Source: an uncultured Gammaproteobacteria bacterium | GTDB taxonomy: Bacteria; Pseudomonadota; Gammaproteobacteria; CAMYKB01 | Length of the DNA stretch: 33,351 nucleotides | Direction of reading: 5' to 3' | NCBI GenBank assembly: GCA_947258875.1 | Contig: CAMYKB010000027.1 | Coordinates: 1-33,351, forward strand | Shown: positions 15,466-23,317 of the stretch, one piece after another | How the letters are laid out: each line of letters opens with the position of its first letter | Position numbering within the stretch: the first letter of the stretch is position 1 | The notes under the pieces: generated by a model | Database searches by the model: none | What the model saw: only the letters and a program-made list of their open reading frames with translations | What the model was told of the DNA's origin: nothing | Made by a program: the position numbers and the translations under genes

Positions 15466-16475
15466 GACGTCCCCTTGTCAGAAGAAGTTTCTGAATCGCT
15501 GTGGTCATCATCGTGGTGATTGCGGGTATTGCGGTGCACTACATAGACCAGTCCGGAAAGCAGCACGGCAGGGCCGAGCATCCACTTGTAAAGCGTGTGC
15601 TGAATGCCTTCCGAAATCGTGGGGTAGCCAAAATCCGGTACATTGGTTGGCAGTCCCAGTTTGTCGAAGGACACGGCGGACATATACATCACCTGGGTGC
15701 CGCCCAGTTCCTTCTCACCATAGACATGCTTGAGGTAGCGTGACGCTTTCGCGATATGGCCGGGCCGTCCGCCACCCAGTTTACCGCGCGGGAATTCGTA
15801 TTCCTGATCGGTTTGCATCTGCAAGCGCCGTTGTGATTCCTGTTTCAGGTCCTCGACGGTGCCAAACAACGATGCACCGGTCGGGCACACGTCACAACAC
15901 GCGGGGATCACACCTTTGGCCTGCAGGTGTGCACAGAACTGACACTTCTGGATCTGGCCAAAGGCGTCCTCGTATTCGTATTTGGGTATACCAAAAGGAC
16001 AGCTATAGACACAGTAACGGCAGCCGATACAGCGATCGGCGTGATGTTCGACGATGCCGGTCATTGGGTCTTTGGTCATAGCTGATACCGGGCATACCGA
16101 CACGCAGGAGGGGTCAACGCAATGCAGACAATGGCGTTTCATAAACGCGTAGCCATCGACTTCCTGGTCCTTGTGTTCAGCGCTACCGTTCTGGTAGAGC
16201 TTGATGACGTTGAGGGTACGCCCGGAGGTTTCCGGCGGTGTATCCCACAGGGGTGTGGGTTGACCGGGGGTTTCCGGCGGCATGTTATTGGCATCCTTGC
16301 AGGCCGACATGCAGGCCTTGCAACCGATACACAACGACGAGTCGTACAGCATGCCCACTGCATCGGGCGGCAGCTGTTTGGTTTCGCGCTGCGCTGCATT
16401 CGCAGCATCTGCGCACAATGCGCCACCCACACCCGCGGCCGACAACTTGAGAAAATCTCTACGATTTAACGGCAT
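15462..16475 (-). CDS. hybA: HybA-type 4Fe-4S ferredoxin subunit with Tat signal
   Basis: The 337-residue protein starts with a twin-arginine signal (NRRDFLK, residues 4-10). It has four cysteine clusters: CIGCKACMSAC (Cys49, 52, 55, 59), CLHC...CVSVCP, CIGCRYCVYSCP and CQFC...CCDVCP, giving up to four [4Fe-4S] centres. A hydrophobic helix near the C-terminus (WMLGPAVLLSGLVYVV) is followed by a His/Asp-rich tail and would anchor it. It passes electrons from the small subunit to HybB. It starts 3 nt after the small-subunit gene. Confidence 0.94.
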   Translation of the reverse strand: MPLNRRDFLKLSAAGVGGALCADAANAAQRETKQLPPDAVGMLYDSSLCIGCKACMSACKDANNMPPETPGQPTPLWDTPPETSGRTLNVIKLYQNGSAEHKDQEVDGYAFMKRHCLHCVDPSCVSVCPVSAMTKDPMTGIVEHHADRCIGCRYCVYSCPFGIPKYEYEDAFGQIQKCQFCAHLQAKGVIPACCDVCPTGASLFGTVEDLKQESQRRLQMQTDQEYEFPRGKLGGGRPGHIAKASRYLKHVYGEKELGGTQVMYMSAVSFDKLGLPTNVPDFGYPTISEGIQHTLYKWMLGPAVLLSGLVYVVHRNTRNHHDDDHSDSETSSDKGTS

Positions 16476-16478
16476 CGT

Positions 16479-17642
16479 CTAGCCCTCCCGGTCGTGCGGC
16501 TCTAGGTCGTTATCTGTTTCGTTACCGTTGTTTTGCATGAGACGATTAACAACGACGCCACCTGCACCTGCAGCTGCACCGGCAACGGCCAGCGCCGTGG
16601 CGGCAGCGGCGGGAGTGACGCCTACCCCGATGTCCTCGGCAATGTCGACATGTGTGGCGGAAGGCTTGATCGTTTCAAGTTCGGCCAGCTGGTGCACGCC
16701 TTTGGTAAAGCCGACGCCTTGTTCAGAACAGCCGAAGCAGGGATGCCCCGTACCCACCGGCCACGCACCCGGGCCCACGTCGCCGAACAGTATTGCGGGA
16801 CAGTTGGCGTAGGTCTCCGGACCCTTGCAGCCCAGTTTGTACAGGCACCAGCCCTTGCGATGACCTTCATCGCCAAAGGTGATGGCGAAGCGTCCGGCAT
16901 CAAAGTGCGGACGGCGTTCGCAGTTCTCGTGAATCAAACGGTTATAGGCAAACTTCGGGCGGCCCTTGGCGTCCAGTTCCGGTAATCGATTAAAGGCGAG
17001 GAAGTGCAATACTGTAGTCAGGAAGTTATATGGATTCGGCGGACAGCCGGGGATATTGACGATTGTCTTATCCTTCAGTATTTCCGCGACACCTGTGGCG
17101 CCTGTTGGATTAGGGCCGCTGGACGGTATGCCGCCCCAGGATGCGCAGGAACCGATGGCGATAATGGCGGCTGCGCCCTCAGCGGCCTCAAGCAGGTGAT
17201 CAAGAATCGGTCTATCGGCTACCTTGCAATAAATGCCGCCATCCTTGACTGGAATGGAGCCATCAACGACCAGTACATACTTACCCTTGTTCTGCTGCAT
17301 CGATTGTTGTTTATGGGCCTCGGCCTGATGCCCCGCGCCTGCCGACAGGGTTTCATGGTAGTCGAGCGAAATAGCATCGAGGATGAGTTGTTCAAGGGTC
17401 GGGTGTGTGGAGCGTAATAACGATTCGGTACAGCCGGTACATTCCTGTGCCGACAGCCAGATCACCGGTGGGCGTTGCGGGTTGCTTGCGGCCGCTGCGA
17501 TCTGCCAACTCATCCCGGCCGGTAAACCAATAGTGGCTGCAACCCCGGTGCAAAACTTCATAAACTCGCGCCGGCTAACGCCTCCCAACGTGCCTACGAA
17601 ACCATCCAGATGAGTGTCCGACTCTTTGATGCTGATCGCCAT
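16479..17642 (-). CDS. hybO: [NiFe] hydrogenase small subunit with Tat signal
   Basis: The 387-residue subunit has the twin-arginine signal SRREFMKF (Arg24, Arg25), which exports the folded dimer. Mature sequence starts with WLSAQECTGCTE (Cys68 and Cys71), part of the proximal cluster, and later GSCASWGG, NIPGCPPNP, KGWCLYKLGCKGP and HPCFGCSE supply the other cluster ligands. A glycine/alanine-rich helix near residues 345-368 should anchor it in the membrane. It is the first gene of the operon and therefore follows the promoter region directly. Confidence 0.95.
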   Translation of the reverse strand: MAISIKESDTHLDGFVGTLGGVSRREFMKFCTGVAATIGLPAGMSWQIAAAASNPQRPPVIWLSAQECTGCTESLLRSTHPTLEQLILDAISLDYHETLSAGAGHQAEAHKQQSMQQNKGKYVLVVDGSIPVKDGGIYCKVADRPILDHLLEAAEGAAAIIAIGSCASWGGIPSSGPNPTGATGVAEILKDKTIVNIPGCPPNPYNFLTTVLHFLAFNRLPELDAKGRPKFAYNRLIHENCERRPHFDAGRFAITFGDEGHRKGWCLYKLGCKGPETYANCPAILFGDVGPGAWPVGTGHPCFGCSEQGVGFTKGVHQLAELETIKPSATHVDIAEDIGVGVTPAAAATALAVAGAAAGAGGVVVNRLMQNNGNETDNDLEPHDREG

Positions 17643-17823
17643 GACTGCTATATCTCCAGTTAAAGAACAGGGGATGTACTGCAGCTAGCGCTATCTCGCG
17701 ATGCCAGGCTTATTCACCTGGTATGGTTGGGCTCAGAAATACGGTGTGTACTTCCGTGAGACCAGTCTACGTCGTTGAAATGGGGGGCTGGCTGAGCACA
17801 TAAACTGTGTTTCAACATTACCG

Positions 17824-17872
17824 AGAGCAGGTAATACATTATTTATCGGCTCTCGAGATTGACATGAGTCAA
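17824..17872 (-). promoter_or_regulatory. predicted class II FNR/ANR-dependent promoter of the hydrogenase operon
   Basis: The perfect palindrome TTGACATGAGTCAA at 17859-17872 is a variant of TTGAT-N4-ATCAA. If its centre is placed at -41.5, the hexamer at -12 to -7 on the - strand is TATTAC (17831-17836), a 4/6 match to TATAAT, and the start falls near 17824. This geometry is that of class II FNR activation. It fits oxygen-limited expression of an uptake hydrogenase. The site was found by eye. Confidence 0.5.
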
Positions 17873-17917
17873 CAATGAAACCGCGATTTTGGATAAGTAC
17901 GGTAATGTTCAAATTAA

Positions 17918-17931
17918 CTGACCAGGATCAA
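17918..17931 (-). promoter_or_regulatory. second FNR/ANR-like box
   Basis: On the - strand it reads TTGAT-CCTG-GTCAG, with one exact FNR half-site and one near match. It is 59 bp upstream of the first box, centre to centre, and could add activation or repression. Confidence 0.4.
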
Positions 17932-18055
17932 TTAATTCCGGCTTTGAAAATGGCAGGGCGAGGAACAAGACCCCTTCTCCCAAGATTGGAAGGCGGCTGC
18001 AAGGCAGTCAAAGGGCATGAATGGGAATGAGCTTTGTAAGACAGTACTGACTCAA

Positions 18056-18073
18056 GGCTCATTCGGATGAGCC
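18056..18073 (-). terminator. hairpin after the 233-residue gene
   Basis: GGCTCAT-TCGG-ATGAGCC is a perfect 7-bp stem with a 4-nt loop, 27 nt beyond the stop codon of the - strand gene at 18100. There is no clear T tract, so termination is uncertain. Confidence 0.35.
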
Positions 18074-18099
18074 CGAAGAATGGTTTGTGTGAGGCGCCC

Positions 18100-18801
18100 T
18101 TACTCTTTCAGTTTGATGACTAGTTGCCCTTCCTCGATGTGGATGTTTTCCACGCCGTCGGCGAATGACTTCCAGAAACCTTGTTCACCGCCGAATTCGC
18201 GCACCAGGTCGATATTCTTTAAACCCCCGATCCAGGCGTTGGGTAGCGGTACACCCATGACACTAATACCCTTCAGTACAACCACGGGCCGGCTGTCGCG
18301 GTATGCCAGCTCAACACCGGCACGCACCTTGAGGGTTTTGCCACCCAGCAGCGGGAAATCCTCATCCATGGGCACCAATAGTTTGGCGCTAACCAGGTCG
18401 CCCGATAAATCCAGCGCAAGCCTGCTGGCGATATCCGTATTCTTCGCCACCAGCGCATTGAGTTCCCTTTCGCTGAGGGAGATTTCGCGCTTGGCACCTT
18501 CTTCGCTGTAGGCTTCCGGTTCGAGTGCCTTGCCGGGTTTGACCGATTCATCGCCTCCGCGATGAGCGCGAGCGGGGGTCTGGAATGTGTCGAGGCGCTG
18601 TAGCTTGGTCGTCAGAACCTGCTCTTCCTTTGCATTGAGTGTGACCGGCTTGAATTCCGTACGAAACACCGTGAGCTTAAGGACAAAGAAGGTGACAACT
18701 GCCGTCAGCAGAATTGCAACCAGTACAAACAGAGTAATGTGCAGAGCGTCGAAGCGGCGTTTGCGAGCCGGGTCTGCAGTTTGATCGATATCAGTATCCA
18801 T
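18100..18801 (-). CDS. single-pass membrane protein of unknown function
   Basis: The 233-residue protein has a basic cytosolic start (ARKRRF), one transmembrane helix (about 21-43) and a large presumably periplasmic part. That part contains ISLSERELNALVAKN, LLVPMDEDFPLLGGKTL and GISVMGVPLPNAWIGGL, which look like a conserved family found in gammaproteobacteria; I cannot attach a function. No catalytic motif is seen. It is separated from the PAP2 gene upstream by 80 nt and may share its transcript. Confidence 0.7.
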   Translation of the reverse strand: MDTDIDQTADPARKRRFDALHITLFVLVAILLTAVVTFFVLKLTVFRTEFKPVTLNAKEEQVLTTKLQRLDTFQTPARAHRGGDESVKPGKALEPEAYSEEGAKREISLSERELNALVAKNTDIASRLALDLSGDLVSAKLLVPMDEDFPLLGGKTLKVRAGVELAYRDSRPVVVLKGISVMGVPLPNAWIGGLKNIDLVREFGGEQGFWKSFADGVENIHIEEGQLVIKLKE

Positions 18802-18881
18802 AAGTGGAATACTGACGCAGGCGGGCAGGCGAGTAAAGCCTGTTGTGCGCCGCAGGCGGCATAAACCGGTTCCGGTTGATG

Positions 18882-19601
18882 TTAACTATTAGCTGGGTCG
18901 GATGCGTCTTCCAGGCGCCCACGCTCCTGCAGCCAGCGGGCGACCAACCAGCAGGCCGCAGCCCAGGCCGACCCCGCAGCCCAGCCCGCTAGAACATCGG
19001 TGGGCCAATGAACCCCAAGATAAATACGGCTCATGCCGACAAGAAACGTGAGTAACACCGCACAGAGAATGAGATAGGCCCTGACACGACGGCGCTTGTG
19101 CACGGCCGCCAGCAAGGGCCCGCAGGTGAGATACACAACCGCGGACAGCATGGAGTGGCCACTGGGAAAACTGGCTGATGACACTGCCGTACCGTGCGCC
19201 ACCAGATCCGGACGTGTGCGGTCAAAACCGGATTTCAGTGCCGTCGATAATAGTAGTCCACCACTGACCGCTAGAATAATAAACAGGGCAGCGTGTTTTT
19301 TACCGCGTAACAGCAAGTAGCCCATTGTGCCGAAGGTAATGAGAATCAACACGCCCACACCACCGAGTGCGGTAAAGTCACGAAACATGACTTCCAGCCA
19401 GGAAGGCCCAATTGGGTCGGCGAGATCTCCCGGTACGCGCATCGACATCAACATCCCTTCATCAAAGGCGTGCATGCCGCCCGCCATGACGGTATTCGCA
19501 ATTACAATAAAGGTTGATAATCCCACGCCGATGATCAACAGGCTGATTGCAGTAATGTGGTCAAGTACAAAGTCATGGCCGGCTGATTTTTGTTGGTTCA
19601 T
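18882..19601 (-). CDS. PAP2-family membrane phosphatase
   Basis: The 239-residue protein carries the three PAP2 signature motifs: KSGFDRTRP (Lys123, Arg130), PSGH (146-149) and SRIYLGVHWPTD (Arg192, His198, Asp202). His149 and His198 are the expected acid and nucleophile. About six transmembrane helices surround them. Likely substrates are lipid phosphates such as undecaprenyl diphosphate or phosphatidic acid/PGP; the sequence does not decide between them. The insert between helices 1 and 2 (FDEGMLMSMR) is typical of bacterial members. Confidence 0.9.
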   Translation of the reverse strand: MNQQKSAGHDFVLDHITAISLLIIGVGLSTFIVIANTVMAGGMHAFDEGMLMSMRVPGDLADPIGPSWLEVMFRDFTALGGVGVLILITFGTMGYLLLRGKKHAALFIILAVSGGLLLSTALKSGFDRTRPDLVAHGTAVSSASFPSGHSMLSAVVYLTCGPLLAAVHKRRRVRAYLILCAVLLTFLVGMSRIYLGVHWPTDVLAGWAAGSAWAAACWLVARWLQERGRLEDASDPANS

Positions 19602-19930
19602 ATTCTTCAGTTACTGGCTGCTTGGGCGATAAGTGTAACCCGATTTTAGGCGCTACGCTGTATTACAGGGACTCGAAAGCACAACAATGCGTTATCCACA
19701 AAGAAGAATCACAATGTGTGGAAATCTAATTCCACATGGATATTCACAACGACTGGAAGCGGTGATTTTGAATTAAGGTCGTGATCACCAGCTATCCATC
19801 TAACTGAAAGTCATGCGTCTAAGGCCGGATGTCCGTAATGCGGCGCAAATGGACGACCTGTAGCATTGTGTTAATCAAAAGGATGATATTCTGTAACGCC
19901 AAAATCAGTTGGCACATTTATGGGTGGCTG
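19602..19930. other. intergenic region with DnaA-box-like cluster, 329 bp
   Basis: No gene is supported. At 19692-19748 there are four TTWTNCACA-like nonamers: an exact TTATCCACA at 19692-19700, its near matches at 19717-19725 (- strand) and 19740-19748, and a weaker one at 19728-19736. The middle pair forms an inverted repeat, TGTGGAA-N6-TTCCACA. Confidence 0.45.
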
Positions 19931-20356
19931 TTAGGGACGCCAATACTTGTAACCTAGCATTTGAAGCCGTATTACTTCAGGCGCGCCCGCTGGAACAAAT
20001 TCGATTTCCAGTGGGAATTCATCTTCTTGTAAGTTCCACGCGCGCATACTGATGCGGCATGCCTTGAAGGTAACGCCTCGGTTAGCTAGCTTGGTTACAA
20101 GTTGTGATGTTTCCTTGTTATTCTCTAATAACGCTTGAATTCCATTCTCATATGCAACAACTTCTATTTTTAACTGTTTTTCGCCTAGATCATCTAGCAC
20201 TTTGTCAATTTGCAACAGTGCGCGTCGGTGACCATAGTTGTCGCCAGGGCGAGTTAGCTGCATAACAAATGGAACAATATCATCAGCAGCGATGACAGGA
20301 GAGGGTATGTCTAAAGCAAACAACAAACACAATATTGGGAAATAACTGAGTTTCAA
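19931..20356 (-). CDS. secreted DsrE-fold protein
   Basis: The 141-residue precursor has a signal peptide (1-23, cleavage after VIA) and a DsrE-like alpha/beta fold: a Q/D-rich strand-helix unit (HRRALLQIDKVLDDL), KIEVVAYENGIQALL, then RGVTFKACRISMRAW. Cys100, in the place of the conserved cysteine of many DsrE/DsrF-like proteins, is the only cysteine of the mature form. Cytoplasmic homologues move sulfur; a periplasmic one could bind persulfide or be structural. The start is TTG 20356 with GGAG 6 nt upstream. It stands alone. Confidence 0.75.
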   Translation of the reverse strand: MKLSYFPILCLLFALDIPSPVIAADDIVPFVMQLTRPGDNYGHRRALLQIDKVLDDLGEKQLKIEVVAYENGIQALLENNKETSQLVTKLANRGVTFKACRISMRAWNLQEDEFPLEIEFVPAGAPEVIRLQMLGYKYWRP

Positions 20357-20473
20357 ATTTTACTCCTGCTTTGCGTTTCTAAATATAATGGCCCGCCGCT
20401 GAAGGGCCCGATCTTAGTCCTAAACATGGATTAACGCCCTGCGGCAGAGTCATAAATAAGGGCTTGGCAATCA

Positions 20474-20722
20474 ATGAGCGTGGCTCAGGGTCGATTGATA
20501 ACTTCGAACATACTATTTATCGGGGTAGATGTACATAAAGACAACGCCAGGAGCGACATGGTCGGCGGTGCTGCCATGTTGGTTTACGCGCCTGCCGCCC
20601 AGTTGTTCTTGCCGTTACCAATCCACCAGGTTTTCGCGAGGATAGTGGATGATGGTCACCGCGAACCTGAAGATATCAGCGATTTCGAGTTTGGCTACGT
20701 GAATGGTATGAGCGGATTGTGA
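20474..20722 (+). pseudogene. possible IS110-type transposase N-terminal scrap
   Basis: An 82-codon + strand frame contains ILFIGVDVHKDN (about 20507-20545), which resembles the first strand of the IS110-family DEDD transposase (IGxDVHKD). Nothing after it looks like that family, and the end of the frame overlaps the opposite gene. It may be a small relic or a coincidence. Confidence 0.25.
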
Positions 20723-21616
20723 GGAGTCATCGCTGACCTTGATTCCCATCTGGTTCAGGTGATAAGAATTGAGATTCATACATACAAAGTCTTCGGGATG
20801 ATTCAGGATGCCCTTGACCTCCTTCAGATAATATCGCGGTGAATCCAGGCTGGCGGGTATTTGTTTGAGTTTGTGTTCGGTTTCGGCTAGTTTCTCCTCG
20901 ATGTCGCCGTCTGGGGTTTGCTCAATAGTCGAGGTATTCAGCAGGACGCTCAAACCACCGCTCTGTGCCTGCCTTGCTCTCAGGCGCGTATGAAGAATAC
21001 GGCGTTGATCCTCCAGATTCCGCATCTGTGACTTAACTTCCACGATGTTCTGTAGTGCGCGAGTTATCAGGCCATCGAAAATACATTTTTTGATGCCCTC
21101 TCTGGCGTCTGCTTCGGTTGCCGCCGGTGACAGAATTTTATGATCAGAAAAATTAACGGCTGTCTGCATGACGTCATGACGCAGCATGTCGCCTTCCAGT
21201 TCGGTGCCTAATATGGTTTTTTCTTCCACTGTTGTACATAGCAATGCATAGGCTCCATCAATACCGACGCTTGAGATGTCTTTGAAAAACGCATTCGCTT
21301 CAGGGTTGCGATTGAAAAACAGATGCATTTCCCCAAGTGTGGCGAATAAGGCATGGACCTGCGGGTCTGAAATGAAGGTTTTATGATTGACCTCGAGAGG
21401 GCCAGGGATCTTGTCTACGAGTTCATCGATATATGCCAGCGAGGTGGCGACTGCATCCTGTAGTTTTTTTTTGTATCCCATGATGAGCCGCATATTCGGC
21501 TCGGTGCCTTCGACAACCGTCTCGATGGCTTCCAGCAAGGCAGTGTCTGGCTGCTGCGCTATGTGTCTTGCGATCATCCCGCCAGGGAAGCGCGGTAGTT
21601 TGAATGGTGGCTTCAT
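20615..21616 (-). CDS. conserved hypothetical protein, 333 residues
   Basis: No family is recognised. The protein is soluble and mostly helical by composition. A charged segment near 205-235 (VKSQMRNLEDQRRILHTRLR) and another near 250-275 (IEEKLAETEHKLKQ) could form coiled coils. The N-terminus is FPGGMIARHIAQQPDT; a GIDGAYALL segment lies in the middle. No signal peptide or transmembrane helix is seen. A TATAAT sequence at 21669-21674 (- strand) may be its -10. The end overlaps a doubtful + strand frame. It is full length with a normal codon pattern, so I consider it a real gene. Confidence 0.75.
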   Translation of the reverse strand: MKPPFKLPRFPGGMIARHIAQQPDTALLEAIETVVEGTEPNMRLIMGYKKKLQDAVATSLAYIDELVDKIPGPLEVNHKTFISDPQVHALFATLGEMHLFFNRNPEANAFFKDISSVGIDGAYALLCTTVEEKTILGTELEGDMLRHDVMQTAVNFSDHKILSPAATEADAREGIKKCIFDGLITRALQNIVEVKSQMRNLEDQRRILHTRLRARQAQSGGLSVLLNTSTIEQTPDGDIEEKLAETEHKLKQIPASLDSPRYYLKEVKGILNHPEDFVCMNLNSYHLNQMGIKVSDDSSQSAHTIHVAKLEIADIFRFAVTIIHYPRENLVDW

Positions 21617-21747
21617 ATTGGCTACGACACTCGACCGTTCATGATGTAGATTAGGCTGTATCGTAGATATTATATATCACTCGTCCCGTTTGTTTTCTGA
21701 GCGTTGTAGTTGTGGCCTGCATAAGGCGTCAGTAGCGCCAGGAAACC

Positions 21748-22710
21748 TTAACAGGCGGGTGTTCGACTGCCCTTGCCAGAGGCCGTTGCTGCCGCAGCGC
21801 AATGGAATTCGGAGCGTGCAACGGCGTCCTCAAAGAAGGGTAGGTATTCAAGCCAGTTTTCGACCGGACCGTAGTGTGAGAACACTACGAGGCCATTTCT
21901 GTCCAAAACATAGCTGCTAGGGAACACACGGGCGATCTTGCGATCCTCGATCTGGTTGTCACTGGCCAGTGACAGGCTGGTGTGGTCACTGTCTGTGGCC
22001 AGTGAATCGTAAAGCGGCAGGTTGCCGAAGCCGTTTTGCTCGGCCCATTGGCGCGACTTGCTGTAGGGTTCGCGTACCTGAAGAAAAACCATGACAACAT
22101 CGGCAGAAAACTTTTCCTCAAGTCGTTGTTGCAAAATCTTCAGGGAAGGGAATTCCCGCATGCAAGGCGGACACCATGAGCCCCAGAAATGGACGAAGGT
22201 GATTTTCCCTCGTAAGCCAGACAGCGACAGAGATTTACCTGCGGCATCCTTGTAGGTCAGGTCGTAGAAGCGCTGACCGACTCCTGTGCCGGTTGCCGCA
22301 TCCAGTGTGTCCTGTTTGCCTGCATAGGGCCCCCACAGCGTCGGCCATGTGCTGTTATTAAAAACAACACGCTCATCCAGCGCGTACAGTACACACTTCT
22401 GCTGGGTGTTCGCCTGGCAGTTTTCGAGGGCCTGTTGTTTGGCGTCCTCCGGCGAGACGGCATCGGCTTGCCACGCCCAGGCGCCGCCAGGGGCAATCGC
22501 AAACGCCTTGTGCCCGTCGGCGTATTGGTATGCGCTGTAGTTTTGCTGTGCCCTTGCGTTGACGTGCGGTAGGTTGGCTGCAGCTGTTGGCGGTGATGCA
22601 ATGCCAGGCCCGGCGATCAGGTAATAAGTTGTTAACATAACCGCAACAACCCGTGCCAGGCCCGGCTTGCTTGTTCTGCTGTGAAATGAAGTTACCTTAA
22701 AAAGTCTCAT
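21748..22710 (-). CDS. TlpA-type thioredoxin with N-terminal DUF4189-like domain
   Basis: The 320-residue exported protein has an N-terminal hydrophobic signal (about 20-42). Residues 58-117 (GHKAFAIAPGGAWAW, AKQQALENCQ, KCVLYALDERVVF) resemble a DUF4189-like domain. From about 145 a TlpA/ResA thioredoxin fold follows with active site WCPPC (Cys180, Cys183). Such proteins reduce disulfides or apocytochrome haem-binding cysteines in the periplasm. Being 9 nt after the cytochrome b gene in an operon with an octaheme cytochrome, a cytochrome-maturation or thiol-transfer role is plausible. Confidence 0.85.
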   Translation of the reverse strand: MRLFKVTSFHSRTSKPGLARVVAVMLTTYYLIAGPGIASPPTAAANLPHVNARAQQNYSAYQYADGHKAFAIAPGGAWAWQADAVSPEDAKQQALENCQANTQQKCVLYALDERVVFNNSTWPTLWGPYAGKQDTLDAATGTGVGQRFYDLTYKDAAGKSLSLSGLRGKITFVHFWGSWCPPCMREFPSLKILQQRLEEKFSADVVMVFLQVREPYSKSRQWAEQNGFGNLPLYDSLATDSDHTSLSLASDNQIEDRKIARVFPSSYVLDRNGLVVFSHYGPVENWLEYLPFFEDAVARSEFHCAAAATASGKGSRTPAC

Positions 22711-22719
22711 TGGTCTCGC

Positions 22720-23313
22720 TTAGTCTGTTTCTTCCCAGCCAGTGATCATGGCCTTGATGTGAGCCGTCGGTGTATGTCCGGCGGTTGCCAGATACACGTG
22801 CGCGATAAAGAAGATCAACATCATGAATGCGGCGATCACGTGAAACAGGGCAACGTATTCAATGTTCAACCAGTCTACCCCCCAATCTTTCCAGGAGTTG
22901 TAAAACAGATAAAACCAGCCTGTTGTCCAGATGAGTGGGTTGATGACTAACAGTACAAACAAGTAGGCCAGACGTTGCAGGGGGTTGTGTTTTTTTAAGC
23001 GTGTCTGTTTGAATGGATGCGGTGCATTGGTGAAGATGCCAGTGAGATAGTAGCGGAACATCGCCACCACTTTATCCATGGTTGGAATGTACTGCTTCCA
23101 TTCGCCGGTAGTGAGGTGCCAGAAGACTGCGAACACCCACAAACCCACCAGCGTCCAGGCGGCGATGGTGTGGTAGGCCACAGCTTGCTGGAAACCAAAG
23201 AAGGTATACGAGCCATGCACCTCGAAGCCAGTGAGCATAAGGAACATGATCAGCGCCGCCTGCGACCAGTGCCAGAAGCGTTCAAAGCGTTTAAAGATAT
23301 ACATTCTTTCCAT
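22720..23313 (-). CDS. membrane cytochrome b (b561-like), quinol-side subunit
   Basis: The 197-residue protein has four hydrophobic helices with histidines placed for two b haems: candidates are His15, His48 and His66, plus FHVIAAF and IAHVYLATAGH in the last helices. This is the Ni-Fe-hydrogenase/FdnI/PhsC-type cytochrome b domain. It begins 4 nt after the octaheme cytochrome gene, so it is probably the membrane partner moving electrons from quinol to that cytochrome. It could in principle also serve the hydrogenase, but that operon has its own HybB. Confidence 0.88.
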   Translation of the reverse strand: MERMYIFKRFERFWHWSQAALIMFLMLTGFEVHGSYTFFGFQQAVAYHTIAAWTLVGLWVFAVFWHLTTGEWKQYIPTMDKVVAMFRYYLTGIFTNAPHPFKQTRLKKHNPLQRLAYLFVLLVINPLIWTTGWFYLFYNSWKDWGVDWLNIEYVALFHVIAAFMMLIFFIAHVYLATAGHTPTAHIKAMITGWEETD

Positions 23314-23317
23314 CGTT

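Larger units (their letters stand above)
17643..18099. other. intergenic region upstream of the hydrogenase operon, 457 bp
   Basis: No gene is supported. The segment holds the predicted hydrogenase promoter, two FNR/ANR-like boxes and a hairpin close to the end of the neighbouring gene, each listed separately. If the predicted start site is right, the operon has a leader of about 180 nt. Confidence 0.55.
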
